Shown one piece after another: positions 1 to 6,062 of a DNA stretch of 6,062 nt. Origin of the DNA: Opitutia bacterium (GTDB taxonomy: Bacteria; Verrucomicrobiota; Verrucomicrobiia; Opitutales; Seribacteraceae); NCBI GenBank assembly GCA_018646565.1, contig JABGUO010000084.1:1-6062 (forward strand). Direction: 5' to 3'. The notes beneath the pieces are model-generated. The model had not been told where the DNA came from. It saw only the letters and a list, made by a program, of their open reading frames with translations, and did no database searches. Position 1 is the first letter of the stretch, and each line of letters opens with the position of its first letter. The position numbers were made by a program, and so were the translations under genes.

Positions 1-2484
1 CTCGAAGCAGGACGGAAATTATACCTTCAAAATTGCACATCCTGCCACAGTAAGGATGGAACCACACCCCCAATTAATCCACTCGCCCGTTCGTTCACAA
101 AAAACAAAATGGAAAATGGCGGTGATCCATACAGTATGTTCAAAACCCTGACTTACGGCTTTCGGAATATGATGCCTTCGGTTCAGTTAAACCCAGCCGA
201 CCGATACAAAGTGATCCATTATCTTCGGGAAAAAATTATCCGTGAGAAGGCTCCTGAATTATATGTGAAATTTGATCAGTCCAACACATACACTATGCCC
301 AAAAGTCCGGAGAGCACCGGGAATGAAGCGGAAAGAATTGAGCAACTCGCCCGCTCAGGCTACCTACGCGACTACGGAAGGGCACTCATTTCCCCTGTGG
401 TTGGAAATGCCAAAAGCAATAACGCACTCACCCTTGACCTGGGCAACAAAACTACCATTTCCTATGAATTGGGTACTATGAGAGCGATTGGAGCATGGAC
501 TGGTGGATTCCTTGATTTCAGTGGAACCCTGCATCACCGGCTCCGGGCCGGAGGATTGCCCAGTGCCCGGTTTGAATCAATCGTGCGGTCTGAGGGTTGG
601 CAGTGGGCATGGGACGGCAAAGCGGAGAACCCCATTCCGGACCTTTTCCCAAAGACTGTATGGCCGGAGGAACAGTTGCGCTATAACGGTCATTATCCGT
701 TCGGAGATGAAACGGTTATCTCCTACTCCGTGCAGGGACGCCCGGTTTTAGAAAGCCCCAGACTCGAGGAAATTGGAGGAATCCCGATTATTCATCACCG
801 ATTAACGATCAATGCGGGCAGGAATCCCTTGGAATTAATTGTTCTCGATGACGTTCCGAAGATCGAAGGCAGGATTGCCACCATTGGTCACTCGATTGCC
901 TGGCTTCAGGCAAAAGATGACGGGGTCCAATTCCGAGCCAGTGAAAACGGAAAACTTGTGCTGCAAATTCCCGTAAGTAACAAACCCATTCATTTGAATG
1001 TAGCTCTGGCTCATGACGAAAGTGATTCAATACATGACAAAGCTCCCACCGATCAAGTGATCAATCTTTTGAACAAAACCAAGGGGGGGCCACGCAGATG
1101 GAATACCACGCACACAGCCAGGGGCAGGCTCGCTACCTCTACCTTTCAGGGTTATGTCATGGACAGCATTACCGTGCCTCTTAAGAACGCTTACAACTCT
1201 TGGATGCGCACCTCGTCCCTCGCCTTTTTCCCGGACGGTCGTCTCGCCGTGGGCACTCTTCCCGGAGATATATGGATCGTGAGCGGAATTAATGATGAGT
1301 TGGATAAAGTAACTTGGCAGAGATTTGCCGCCGGTCTCTATGAACCACTGGGCATGAAAGTCGTGGATGGCGTTCTTACTGCCATCACTCGAGGAAGAAT
1401 TGTCAAGCTCCACGATTATAATAACGATGGAGAAGCCGATTTTTACCAAGCCCTTTTCAATGAGGACGAACCCGACAAAGGCTGGCACGCGTATAATTTT
1501 GACCTCGAAGTGGGCAAGGATGGGTCCTTTTACTACGGACGCACCGGTGGGTTCAGCGAGTGGTCGGTACCGGGCGGAGTAGTCAAAGTATCTGCCGACG
1601 GAAAGAGTTCAACCGTACTGGGTGCAGGGCTAAGAGTTCCCAATGGGATCGGAAAACTTCCGGACGGTCGGATTACTTTGGGGGATAATCAGGGAACATA
1701 TGTGCCTGCCAGTAAAATTTCCATCACCAGCCTGGACGCATTCCACGGAGCAGGTTCATGGACCAAACACGGAGATAAATATGATCCCGAAAAGATCGTA
1801 AAGCCGATCGTTTACATGCCACAGGAACTAGACAGTTCATCAGGCGGACAGCTTTGGGTCGAGAAAGATAAAAGATTGGGACCGCTGAGCGGACAGTATT
1901 TTCACACCTCCTACGGAAAAGCGGCCACTATGTATGTGATGATGGATAAAATCAATAATGTCATGCAGGGTGCGGTTTACTCTCTCCCCCTGAAAATGGA
2001 ATCCGGAACCATGAGGGCAGCTAAAAGTCCGGTTGATGGCCAGCTTTACTATTCCGGACTCACCGGTTGGCAGGCAGGAGCCACCCAGGAGGGAAGTATA
2101 CAACGACTTCGCTACACCGGGAAAACCGGAATTTACCTGACTGAAGCAAAAGCCCGTAAAGATCGCCTACAACTTACTTTCACTGAACCAGTCAGCTCAG
2201 AGTCCATAAATAAGGAATCCTTTTCCGCCAGTGCCTGGAATTACCGGTGGTCCAAAGGCTATGGCTCCCCTCAACTCAGGGCATCCGAGCCTGAAACCAG
2301 GGGAATTGATGAACTCGCTATTGATTCACTCGAGCTCTCGGATGATCGATTGACTCTTACCGTGGGAATCCCGAAATTAATTCCTTGTCATAACTTAAAA
2401 TTGAATTTTGCAGTGACAGGTAAAAATGGTGCGGCGCTTTCCGGACCGGTTTATTTCACCATTCACGAACTACCAGAAAGCTGA
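1..2484 (+). CDS. Cytochrome c / DUF6797-like / beta-propeller protein, 5' partial
   Basis: The frame is open from base 1, so the true start lies upstream and the ATG at 109 is internal. 827 residues are visible (numbered from base 1). Residues 1-80 form a c-type cytochrome domain with heme motif C12-T-S-C15-H16 and a likely distal Met ligand at M57 or M58 (NMMPS). Residues about 124-260 resemble DUF6797 (DYGRALISP, W166-TGGF, HYPFGDETVISY at 231-242). Residues about 395-700 look like a beta-propeller of the PVC heme-binding or sugar-dehydrogenase-like type: two PDGR blade motifs, a calcium-loop-like D472-x-N-x-DG-x-x-D480, and a DSSSGGQLW segment. Residues about 705-827 look like an Ig-like beta domain with the only other cysteine, C796. 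Heme attachment implies action outside the cytoplasm. The heme domain is clear; the DUF6797 and propeller labels are by-eye family recognition. Substrate unknown. Gene 2 follows after 112 bases. Confidence 0.87.
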   Translation, partial: LEAGRKLYLQNCTSCHSKDGTTPPINPLARSFTKNKMENGGDPYSMFKTLTYGFRNMMPSVQLNPADRYKVIHYLREKIIREKAPELYVKFDQSNTYTMPKSPESTGNEAERIEQLARSGYLRDYGRALISPVVGNAKSNNALTLDLGNKTTISYELGTMRAIGAWTGGFLDFSGTLHHRLRAGGLPSARFESIVRSEGWQWAWDGKAENPIPDLFPKTVWPEEQLRYNGHYPFGDETVISYSVQGRPVLESPRLEEIGGIPIIHHRLTINAGRNPLELIVLDDVPKIEGRIATIGHSIAWLQAKDDGVQFRASENGKLVLQIPVSNKPIHLNVALAHDESDSIHDKAPTDQVINLLNKTKGGPRRWNTTHTARGRLATSTFQGYVMDSITVPLKNAYNSWMRTSSLAFFPDGRLAVGTLPGDIWIVSGINDELDKVTWQRFAAGLYEPLGMKVVDGVLTAITRGRIVKLHDYNNDGEADFYQALFNEDEPDKGWHAYNFDLEVGKDGSFYYGRTGGFSEWSVPGGVVKVSADGKSSTVLGAGLRVPNGIGKLPDGRITLGDNQGTYVPASKISITSLDAFHGAGSWTKHGDKYDPEKIVKPIVYMPQELDSSSGGQLWVEKDKRLGPLSGQYFHTSYGKAATMYVMMDKINNVMQGAVYSLPLKMESGTMRAAKSPVDGQLYYSGLTGWQAGATQEGSIQRLRYTGKTGIYLTEAKARKDRLQLTFTEPVSSESINKESFSASAWNYRWSKGYGSPQLRASEPETRGIDELAIDSLELSDDRLTLTVGIPKLIPCHNLKLNFAVTGKNGAALSGPVYFTIHELPES

Positions 2485-2596
2485 TTTGTTTTATAAATCC
2501 CACCCGACGCTGGACTAACTCTCATACAGAAAATTTAGGAAAAGAGAATCCATAAGGTTTGCCTTGTTAAAAAAACGGGACAAAATGTAACATTAA
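2485..2596 (+). other. AT-rich gap between genes 1 and 2
   Basis: This 112-base spacer has no GC-rich hairpin followed by a T run, so no intrinsic terminator is supported. TATAAA at 2492-2497 has no matching -35 box, and TTGTTA at 2564-2569 lacks a good -10 at the right distance, so no promoter is called. A weak 5-base inverted pair, TGTTA (2565-2569) and TAACA (2588-2592), sits just before gene 2. Gene 2 has no Shine-Dalgarno sequence at normal spacing; the nearest purine stretch, GGGA at 2577-2580, is 16 bases from the ATG. Read-through from gene 1 is therefore possible but unproven. Confidence 0.5.
2585..2590 (+). promoter_or_regulatory. ATG-TAA start-stop pair ahead of gene 2
   Basis: An ATG followed directly by TAA lies 12 bases upstream of the gene 2 ATG and in the same frame. 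GGGA at 2577-2580 is 4 bases before this ATG, a tighter spacing than to the real start. A second in-frame TAA at 2594-2596 abuts the gene 2 ATG. A ribosome could start, stop and restart here, which would affect gene 2 expression; chance in AT-rich DNA is equally plausible. What it settles is the annotation: gene 2 cannot start further upstream. Confidence 0.25.
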
Positions 2597-3865
2597 ATGA
2601 ATCGTAGATTATTTTTACGCGGATCTTTGGGTGCTTTGGCTTTACCGGCTATGGAATCGGTTGGTTTGACCAAGATTCCAGGGTCTAAAACAAACCTGTC
2701 CACCGGCAATGATGTGAAAAGACTCGTCTGTATCGGCAATTCGTTTGGATTTCATGCTTCCCATTTTTTCCCAACCGAGCCGGGGCCCATTCGATCACTT
2801 CCCAAGGCACTCGTACCACTGAAGGGAAACCTCGATCAAACCACGGTCTTTTCCAACCTTGATCATGGGGTTAAAGGAGGGCACTTTGCGGTACATTCCT
2901 TTCTTTCCGGAGTTAAGCATTCACAAGCCTCATCGATGCCGGACGGAAACCTTTCCCTTGACCAACGCGCCGCCGAAGTCTTTGGGTTTAACACCCGATT
3001 TCCTTCCTTGGTAGTGGGTTCTGAAAATGGTTTGCATGGAGGCTGTCAGATGTCATGGACCCGCTCGGGTGTTCGGGTGCCCCCGATTGAAGGTCCAAAA
3101 AATCTGTTCCGTAAACTTTTCATCCAGGAAAAATCGAAAAACAACTCGCAAGTCCTCCAGCACTATGACCTTGGGAGATCTATTCTTGATGCCTCACTGG
3201 AAGATGCCCGTAATCTTGGAAAACGTCTCAATGGAAGGGACCGTGATAAACTGGATGAATATTTCACTTCGATTCGTGAAGTAGAAATCGGTATTCAACA
3301 GAAAGAAAAATGGCACTCGATCCCCAAGCCCAATGCACCGATCGATGAACCAGTCAACCGGAACCTGGTGGAAGATATTCCCGTTCTTTACAAACTCATC
3401 GCCCTGGCCCTGGAAACTGATTCCACTCGGATCGCTAGCTTCGAAATGGCCGGGGCTCAGTTCAATACTGGACTGCTTGGCCTGAACAACGGATACCACT
3501 CCTATTCTCATCACGGCCAAAAGCAGGAAAATATTGACGCCCTGCTTGCTCTTGAAACTTATCAAATGGAATGTTTTTCCCAATTTCTTGATCAACTTAA
3601 ATCGAAAAAGTCACCCAAAGGTTCCTCGCTATTAGATGAAACCACCGTTTTATTTGGCAGTGGAATGGGCAACGGTAATGCCCACACCAATAACAACCTG
3701 CCCATTTTAATGGCGGGTCGGGGCTACCAAACTGGTTCGCATGTAGCCATGCCGGGAGCCAAAAACAAACGAGTTCCTTTGTCTAACCTCTATCTTTCGA
3801 TCCTGAATCAATTGGGAGTGGAAGATGAAACATTCGCCCATTCCAGAGGAACGGTAACCCTGTAG
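2597..3865 (+). CDS. DUF1552 (HXXSHH) family protein with Tat-like leader
   Basis: Complete 422-residue protein. The start is fixed by an in-frame TAA directly before the ATG and by the leader it yields: MNRRLFLRG followed by a short hydrophobic stretch, a Tat-type twin-arginine signal (R3-R4) common at the start of this family. The body, about residues 40-420, matches DUF1552: a histidine-rich segment D89-H-G-x-K-G-G-H96-F-A-V-H100, ALETDSTR at 271-278, the family signature H301-SYS-H305-H306 (HXXSHH), and GSGMGNGNAH at 354-363 followed by NNNLPILMAGRG. The length is normal and nothing is broken. The family has no established reaction. The last motif resembles DUF1501 proteins of the alkaline phosphatase-like superfamily, so a metal-dependent hydrolase-like fold is an inference only. 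Gene 3 follows after 13 bases, a pairing typical of DUF1552 with DUF1592-type cytochrome proteins in PVC bacteria, which suggests joint function outside the cytoplasm. Confidence 0.93.
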   Translation: MNRRLFLRGSLGALALPAMESVGLTKIPGSKTNLSTGNDVKRLVCIGNSFGFHASHFFPTEPGPIRSLPKALVPLKGNLDQTTVFSNLDHGVKGGHFAVHSFLSGVKHSQASSMPDGNLSLDQRAAEVFGFNTRFPSLVVGSENGLHGGCQMSWTRSGVRVPPIEGPKNLFRKLFIQEKSKNNSQVLQHYDLGRSILDASLEDARNLGKRLNGRDRDKLDEYFTSIREVEIGIQQKEKWHSIPKPNAPIDEPVNRNLVEDIPVLYKLIALALETDSTRIASFEMAGAQFNTGLLGLNNGYHSYSHHGQKQENIDALLALETYQMECFSQFLDQLKSKKSPKGSSLLDETTVLFGSGMGNGNAHTNNNLPILMAGRGYQTGSHVAMPGAKNKRVPLSNLYLSILNQLGVEDETFAHSRGTVTL

Positions 3866-3867
3866 GA
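3864..3867 (+). promoter_or_regulatory. Likely ribosome binding site of gene 3
   Basis: AGGA overlaps the TAG stop codon of gene 2 and lies 11 bases before the ATG at 3879, slightly longer than the usual spacing. An in-frame TAA at 3855-3857 rules out any start further upstream, and the ATG at 3879 gives a clean signal peptide. The overlap with the gene 2 stop suggests that translation of the two genes is linked. Confidence 0.5.
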
Positions 3868-3878
3868 ATAGTCGTACG

Positions 3879-6062
3879 ATGGGCAAAAAATTGTCTTTGA
3901 GCATCTTGGGTCTTCTCTTCAGTTCATTGATCCATCTTTATGCTGAAAAAGATTTTGATTCTACAATCACTCCCTTTTTAGAAGCTCACTGCTTCAAGTG
4001 CCACGGTCCAGAAAAACAAAAAGCCGACCGGCGCTACGACCAGCTTTTACACCCCATTCAAAATGACGAGGACCTACTCCTCTTTCAGGATATCCTCGAT
4101 CAGTTAAACTTAGCAGAGATGCCTCCTGAAGAGGAACCCCGACCCGATCCCAAAGAAGTAAAGGAAGTAGTGGCTTGGCTCACCTCCGCGATTGCGGAGG
4201 CCCAAACAAAACGTGAGAATAACGGCGGAGAGACCGTCCTGAGACGCCTCAACCGGAGGGAATACCTTCACACTGTAAGTGACCTCTTTCATCTCAACAC
4301 CGATGCGTTCGACCCAACTGAAGGCTTTCCATCGGATAAAGAAATTCATCACCTCGACAATCAGGGGCATGCCTTAGTCACCTCCGGTTTTCTTCTCGAT
4401 CAATATTTACGAACCGCGGATCTGGTGGTGGAAAAAGCCCTGCCCTCCCTCGACAAACCACCTTCCCGAGAATGGATTCAAAACGGAAATTTTGAACAGG
4501 GCGAATTCACCGGATTCATGACCAGTGTGCAGAAACGGGAATCTATTGATGAACCACTTAAATCCTTGAGTTGGGGATTGAAGAACCTGACAGGGGCCAT
4601 GTCCGAGGAACAACTCATCAAGCGCCGGAAATCGGTCACCGGGAAATTCGAGGGCATTCTCCGCGAAGTGGAAAACATCCCCCATCATATCCGCCTTTAC
4701 GAACACCCCAGGTCCCAGCGGCATATGGGTTCCTATGCATACATGTCAGACTTATCCGAGGGCGTGCCATTTGATGGATACTACTTCTTCGCCTTTGATG
4801 CAACCGCCCTTTACCGAATACCCCCTTATGAGAAAAACTTTGCCCGTACCCGAACGGACGAACCGTTCCGCCTCGCCGTGGTCCCCGGCAATATCGAAGT
4901 TGGCCCTCTTCACTTACCACAGCCCTTAGAGCCTAAATTAGCTCACTTTGAAATGGTGGACGGGAAAAGAAAAAAATACCACGCCCGAATCTGGCTGAAC
5001 AAGGGGTCCACTCCCCGCCTGATCTTTTTGAACGGATCACATCTTACCCGGAATGCCCACATTGAGGCGTCTCAGTTTCTCCGCCAACGGAATGGACTGC
5101 CCCCCCTCTCCTCCGGTAATGAAAATTTAGTCTACGGACTGCAATATGCCAAACTTCCACAGGTTAGGATTCATCACCTCTTCCTGAGTGGACCAATCAT
5201 TGATCACTGGCCCACCCGCACGCACAAAGAAATTCTAGGAGGCAGCACCTATGACCCGGAAAATATTCGCACTCAATTGAGTAATTTCCTCAAGCGGGCC
5301 TACCGTCGTCCCCCCACAGAAAAGCAGATCGATGCCATTCACGGAGTTTATCTTGCCCGAACATCCAAGGGGATCAATTCCTGGCAGTCCTTTAAAGATT
5401 CCCTCAAAGCAGCCCTCTGCTCCCCTCATTTTATTTATTTACAGGAAGAACCAGAACCCGAAACGGACAACATTGACCCACATGCAATCGCCTCGCGACT
5501 CAGTTATTTCCTCTGGTCCTCGATGCCCGACCGTGAATTATTTACCCTCGCCCGCACAGGAAAGCTTTCCAACCCCGACATCCTCAGAACGCAGGTTGAA
5601 CGTTTGCTCAGGGATTCAAAGTCAAACCGGTTCGTGGACGGATTTCTCAATGCCTGGCTCACCCTCGATAATCTGGGCAACACCCCTCCCGATCATCACC
5701 GTTTTAAAGAATACTATATGGATGACCTCGCTTCCGCGATGCGGAAAGAAACCCATGTTTTCTTTCGCCACCTACTGGATAACAACCTGCCAACCTCGGA
5801 ATTCCTCACCGCCCAATACACTTTTGCCAACCCTGCCCTTGCCCGGCTCTACCATTTACCCGTGGAAAAATCAGATTTTCCCAATCCTGATTCCTTTATC
5901 CGGGTCAGTACGGAAGGCCATCCCCGGGGTGGCTTGCTTGGGCACTCATCCATCCACACCGTGACTGCCAATGGAGTCGATACATCCCCGATTATTAGGG
6001 GTGTCTGGTTGCTTGAAAATATCCTCGGTACCCCACCCTCTCCTCCGCCCCCGGATATCGAA
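3879..6062 (+). CDS. PSCyt/PSD protein (DUF1587-DUF1595-DUF1592-DUF1588), 3' partial
   Basis: 728 codons are open to the window edge with no stop. Residues 1-22 are a Sec signal peptide (KK, hydrophobic core, probable cleavage after LYA). Residues about 25-112 form a PSCyt1-like cytochrome c domain: heme motif C38-FK-C41-H42, then GPEKQK, with probable distal ligand M81 in AEMPPEEE. DUF1587 (PSD3) spans about 120-185 (RRLNRREY at 122-129). Residues about 195-455 are a less conserved, probably beta-rich region (VPFDGYYFFAFDA). DUF1595 (PSD5) is about 460-522 (RAYRRPP at 473-479, SPHFIYL). DUF1592 (PSD4) is about 535-665 (RLSYFLWSSMPD at 540-551). DUF1588 (PSCyt3) begins near 680 (RGGLLGHSS, TSPIIRGVWLLEN, a proline-rich stretch) and is cut; the rest of it and a DUF1585 domain are expected beyond the edge. 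Function is unknown; Sec export and covalent heme place it outside the cytoplasm, probably as redox partner of gene 2. Confidence 0.93.
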   Translation, partial: MGKKLSLSILGLLFSSLIHLYAEKDFDSTITPFLEAHCFKCHGPEKQKADRRYDQLLHPIQNDEDLLLFQDILDQLNLAEMPPEEEPRPDPKEVKEVVAWLTSAIAEAQTKRENNGGETVLRRLNRREYLHTVSDLFHLNTDAFDPTEGFPSDKEIHHLDNQGHALVTSGFLLDQYLRTADLVVEKALPSLDKPPSREWIQNGNFEQGEFTGFMTSVQKRESIDEPLKSLSWGLKNLTGAMSEEQLIKRRKSVTGKFEGILREVENIPHHIRLYEHPRSQRHMGSYAYMSDLSEGVPFDGYYFFAFDATALYRIPPYEKNFARTRTDEPFRLAVVPGNIEVGPLHLPQPLEPKLAHFEMVDGKRKKYHARIWLNKGSTPRLIFLNGSHLTRNAHIEASQFLRQRNGLPPLSSGNENLVYGLQYAKLPQVRIHHLFLSGPIIDHWPTRTHKEILGGSTYDPENIRTQLSNFLKRAYRRPPTEKQIDAIHGVYLARTSKGINSWQSFKDSLKAALCSPHFIYLQEEPEPETDNIDPHAIASRLSYFLWSSMPDRELFTLARTGKLSNPDILRTQVERLLRDSKSNRFVDGFLNAWLTLDNLGNTPPDHHRFKEYYMDDLASAMRKETHVFFRHLLDNNLPTSEFLTAQYTFANPALARLYHLPVEKSDFPNPDSFIRVSTEGHPRGGLLGHSSIHTVTANGVDTSPIIRGVWLLENILGTPPSPPPPDIE
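4183..4200 (+). repeat. Perfect 7-base hairpin inside gene 3
   Basis: CCTCCGC and GCGGAGG form a perfect GC-rich stem around the loop GATT. It encodes residues TSAIAEA, just after the heme domain. No T run follows, so it is not an intrinsic terminator. A weaker stem with nearly the same core lies at 5732-5746 (TTCCGC, loop GAT, GCGGAA). Either could be chance. Confidence 0.3.

Noticed and set aside
109..111. ATG at 109 as the start of gene 1
   Set aside because: The frame is open upstream and contains the CxxCH heme motif; this methionine is inside the cytochrome domain.
1414..1440. Dockerin or cellulosome-type domain in gene 1
   Set aside because: Only a single loop is present and it is embedded in propeller-like sequence; a dockerin needs two such loops at a typical spacing.
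1027..1488. 153-residue - strand open frame
   Set aside because: It is antisense to gene 1 across the start of the propeller, with no family motif or plausible ribosome site.
2492..2592. Promoter or terminator between genes 1 and 2
   Set aside because: TATAAA at 2492 and TTGTTA at 2564 have no partner boxes at proper spacing, and no GC-rich stem with a T run is present.
3194..3595. 133-residue - strand open frame
   Set aside because: It is antisense to the conserved DUF1552 region including the HXXSHH motif, and has no independent support.
4407..4724. 105-residue - strand open frame, with shorter neighbours on both strands up to 4929
   Set aside because: All overlap gene 3, whose frame is continuous here. 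They look like by-products of its codon use.
5332..5964. 210-residue + strand open frame
   Set aside because: It lies wholly inside gene 3 in another frame. Gene 3 carries DUF1595, DUF1592 and DUF1588 motifs across the same bases, while this frame gives a proline- and serine-rich composition without recognisable motifs.

Overview
This window looks like chromosomal DNA from a PVC-group bacterium, most likely a Verrucomicrobiota or Planctomycetota member. The evidence is protein content: DUF1552 (Pfam HXXSHH), the PSCyt/PSD family set (DUF1587, DUF1595, DUF1592, DUF1588) and a DUF6797-like cytochrome/propeller protein are heavily expanded in those phyla. Family names are assigned by eye from motifs; no database search was run, and the species cannot be named.

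Layout: three genes, all on the + strand, fill almost the whole window. Gene 1 (1-2484) is cut off at its 5' end. It encodes the tail of an exported multidomain protein: a c-type cytochrome domain, a DUF6797-like domain, a beta-propeller with a calcium-loop-like motif, and a C-terminal beta domain. After a 112-base AT-rich gap, gene 2 (2597-3865) is a complete 422-residue DUF1552 protein with a Tat-like twin-arginine leader. Only 13 bases later, gene 3 (3879-6062) starts and stays open for 728 codons to the right edge. It is a Sec-exported PSCyt/PSD protein with its own CxxCH heme site, cut inside its DUF1588 domain.

How they may work together: two exported heme c proteins flank a Tat-exported, histidine-rich protein of unknown function. 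This suggests an extracytoplasmic redox module, possibly one handling a carbohydrate, but no substrate or reaction can be read from the sequence. Genes 2 and 3 are very probably one transcript; gene 1 may be part of it, since no convincing terminator or promoter is visible in the gap. No RNA genes, CRISPR arrays, insertion sequences or attachment sites were seen.
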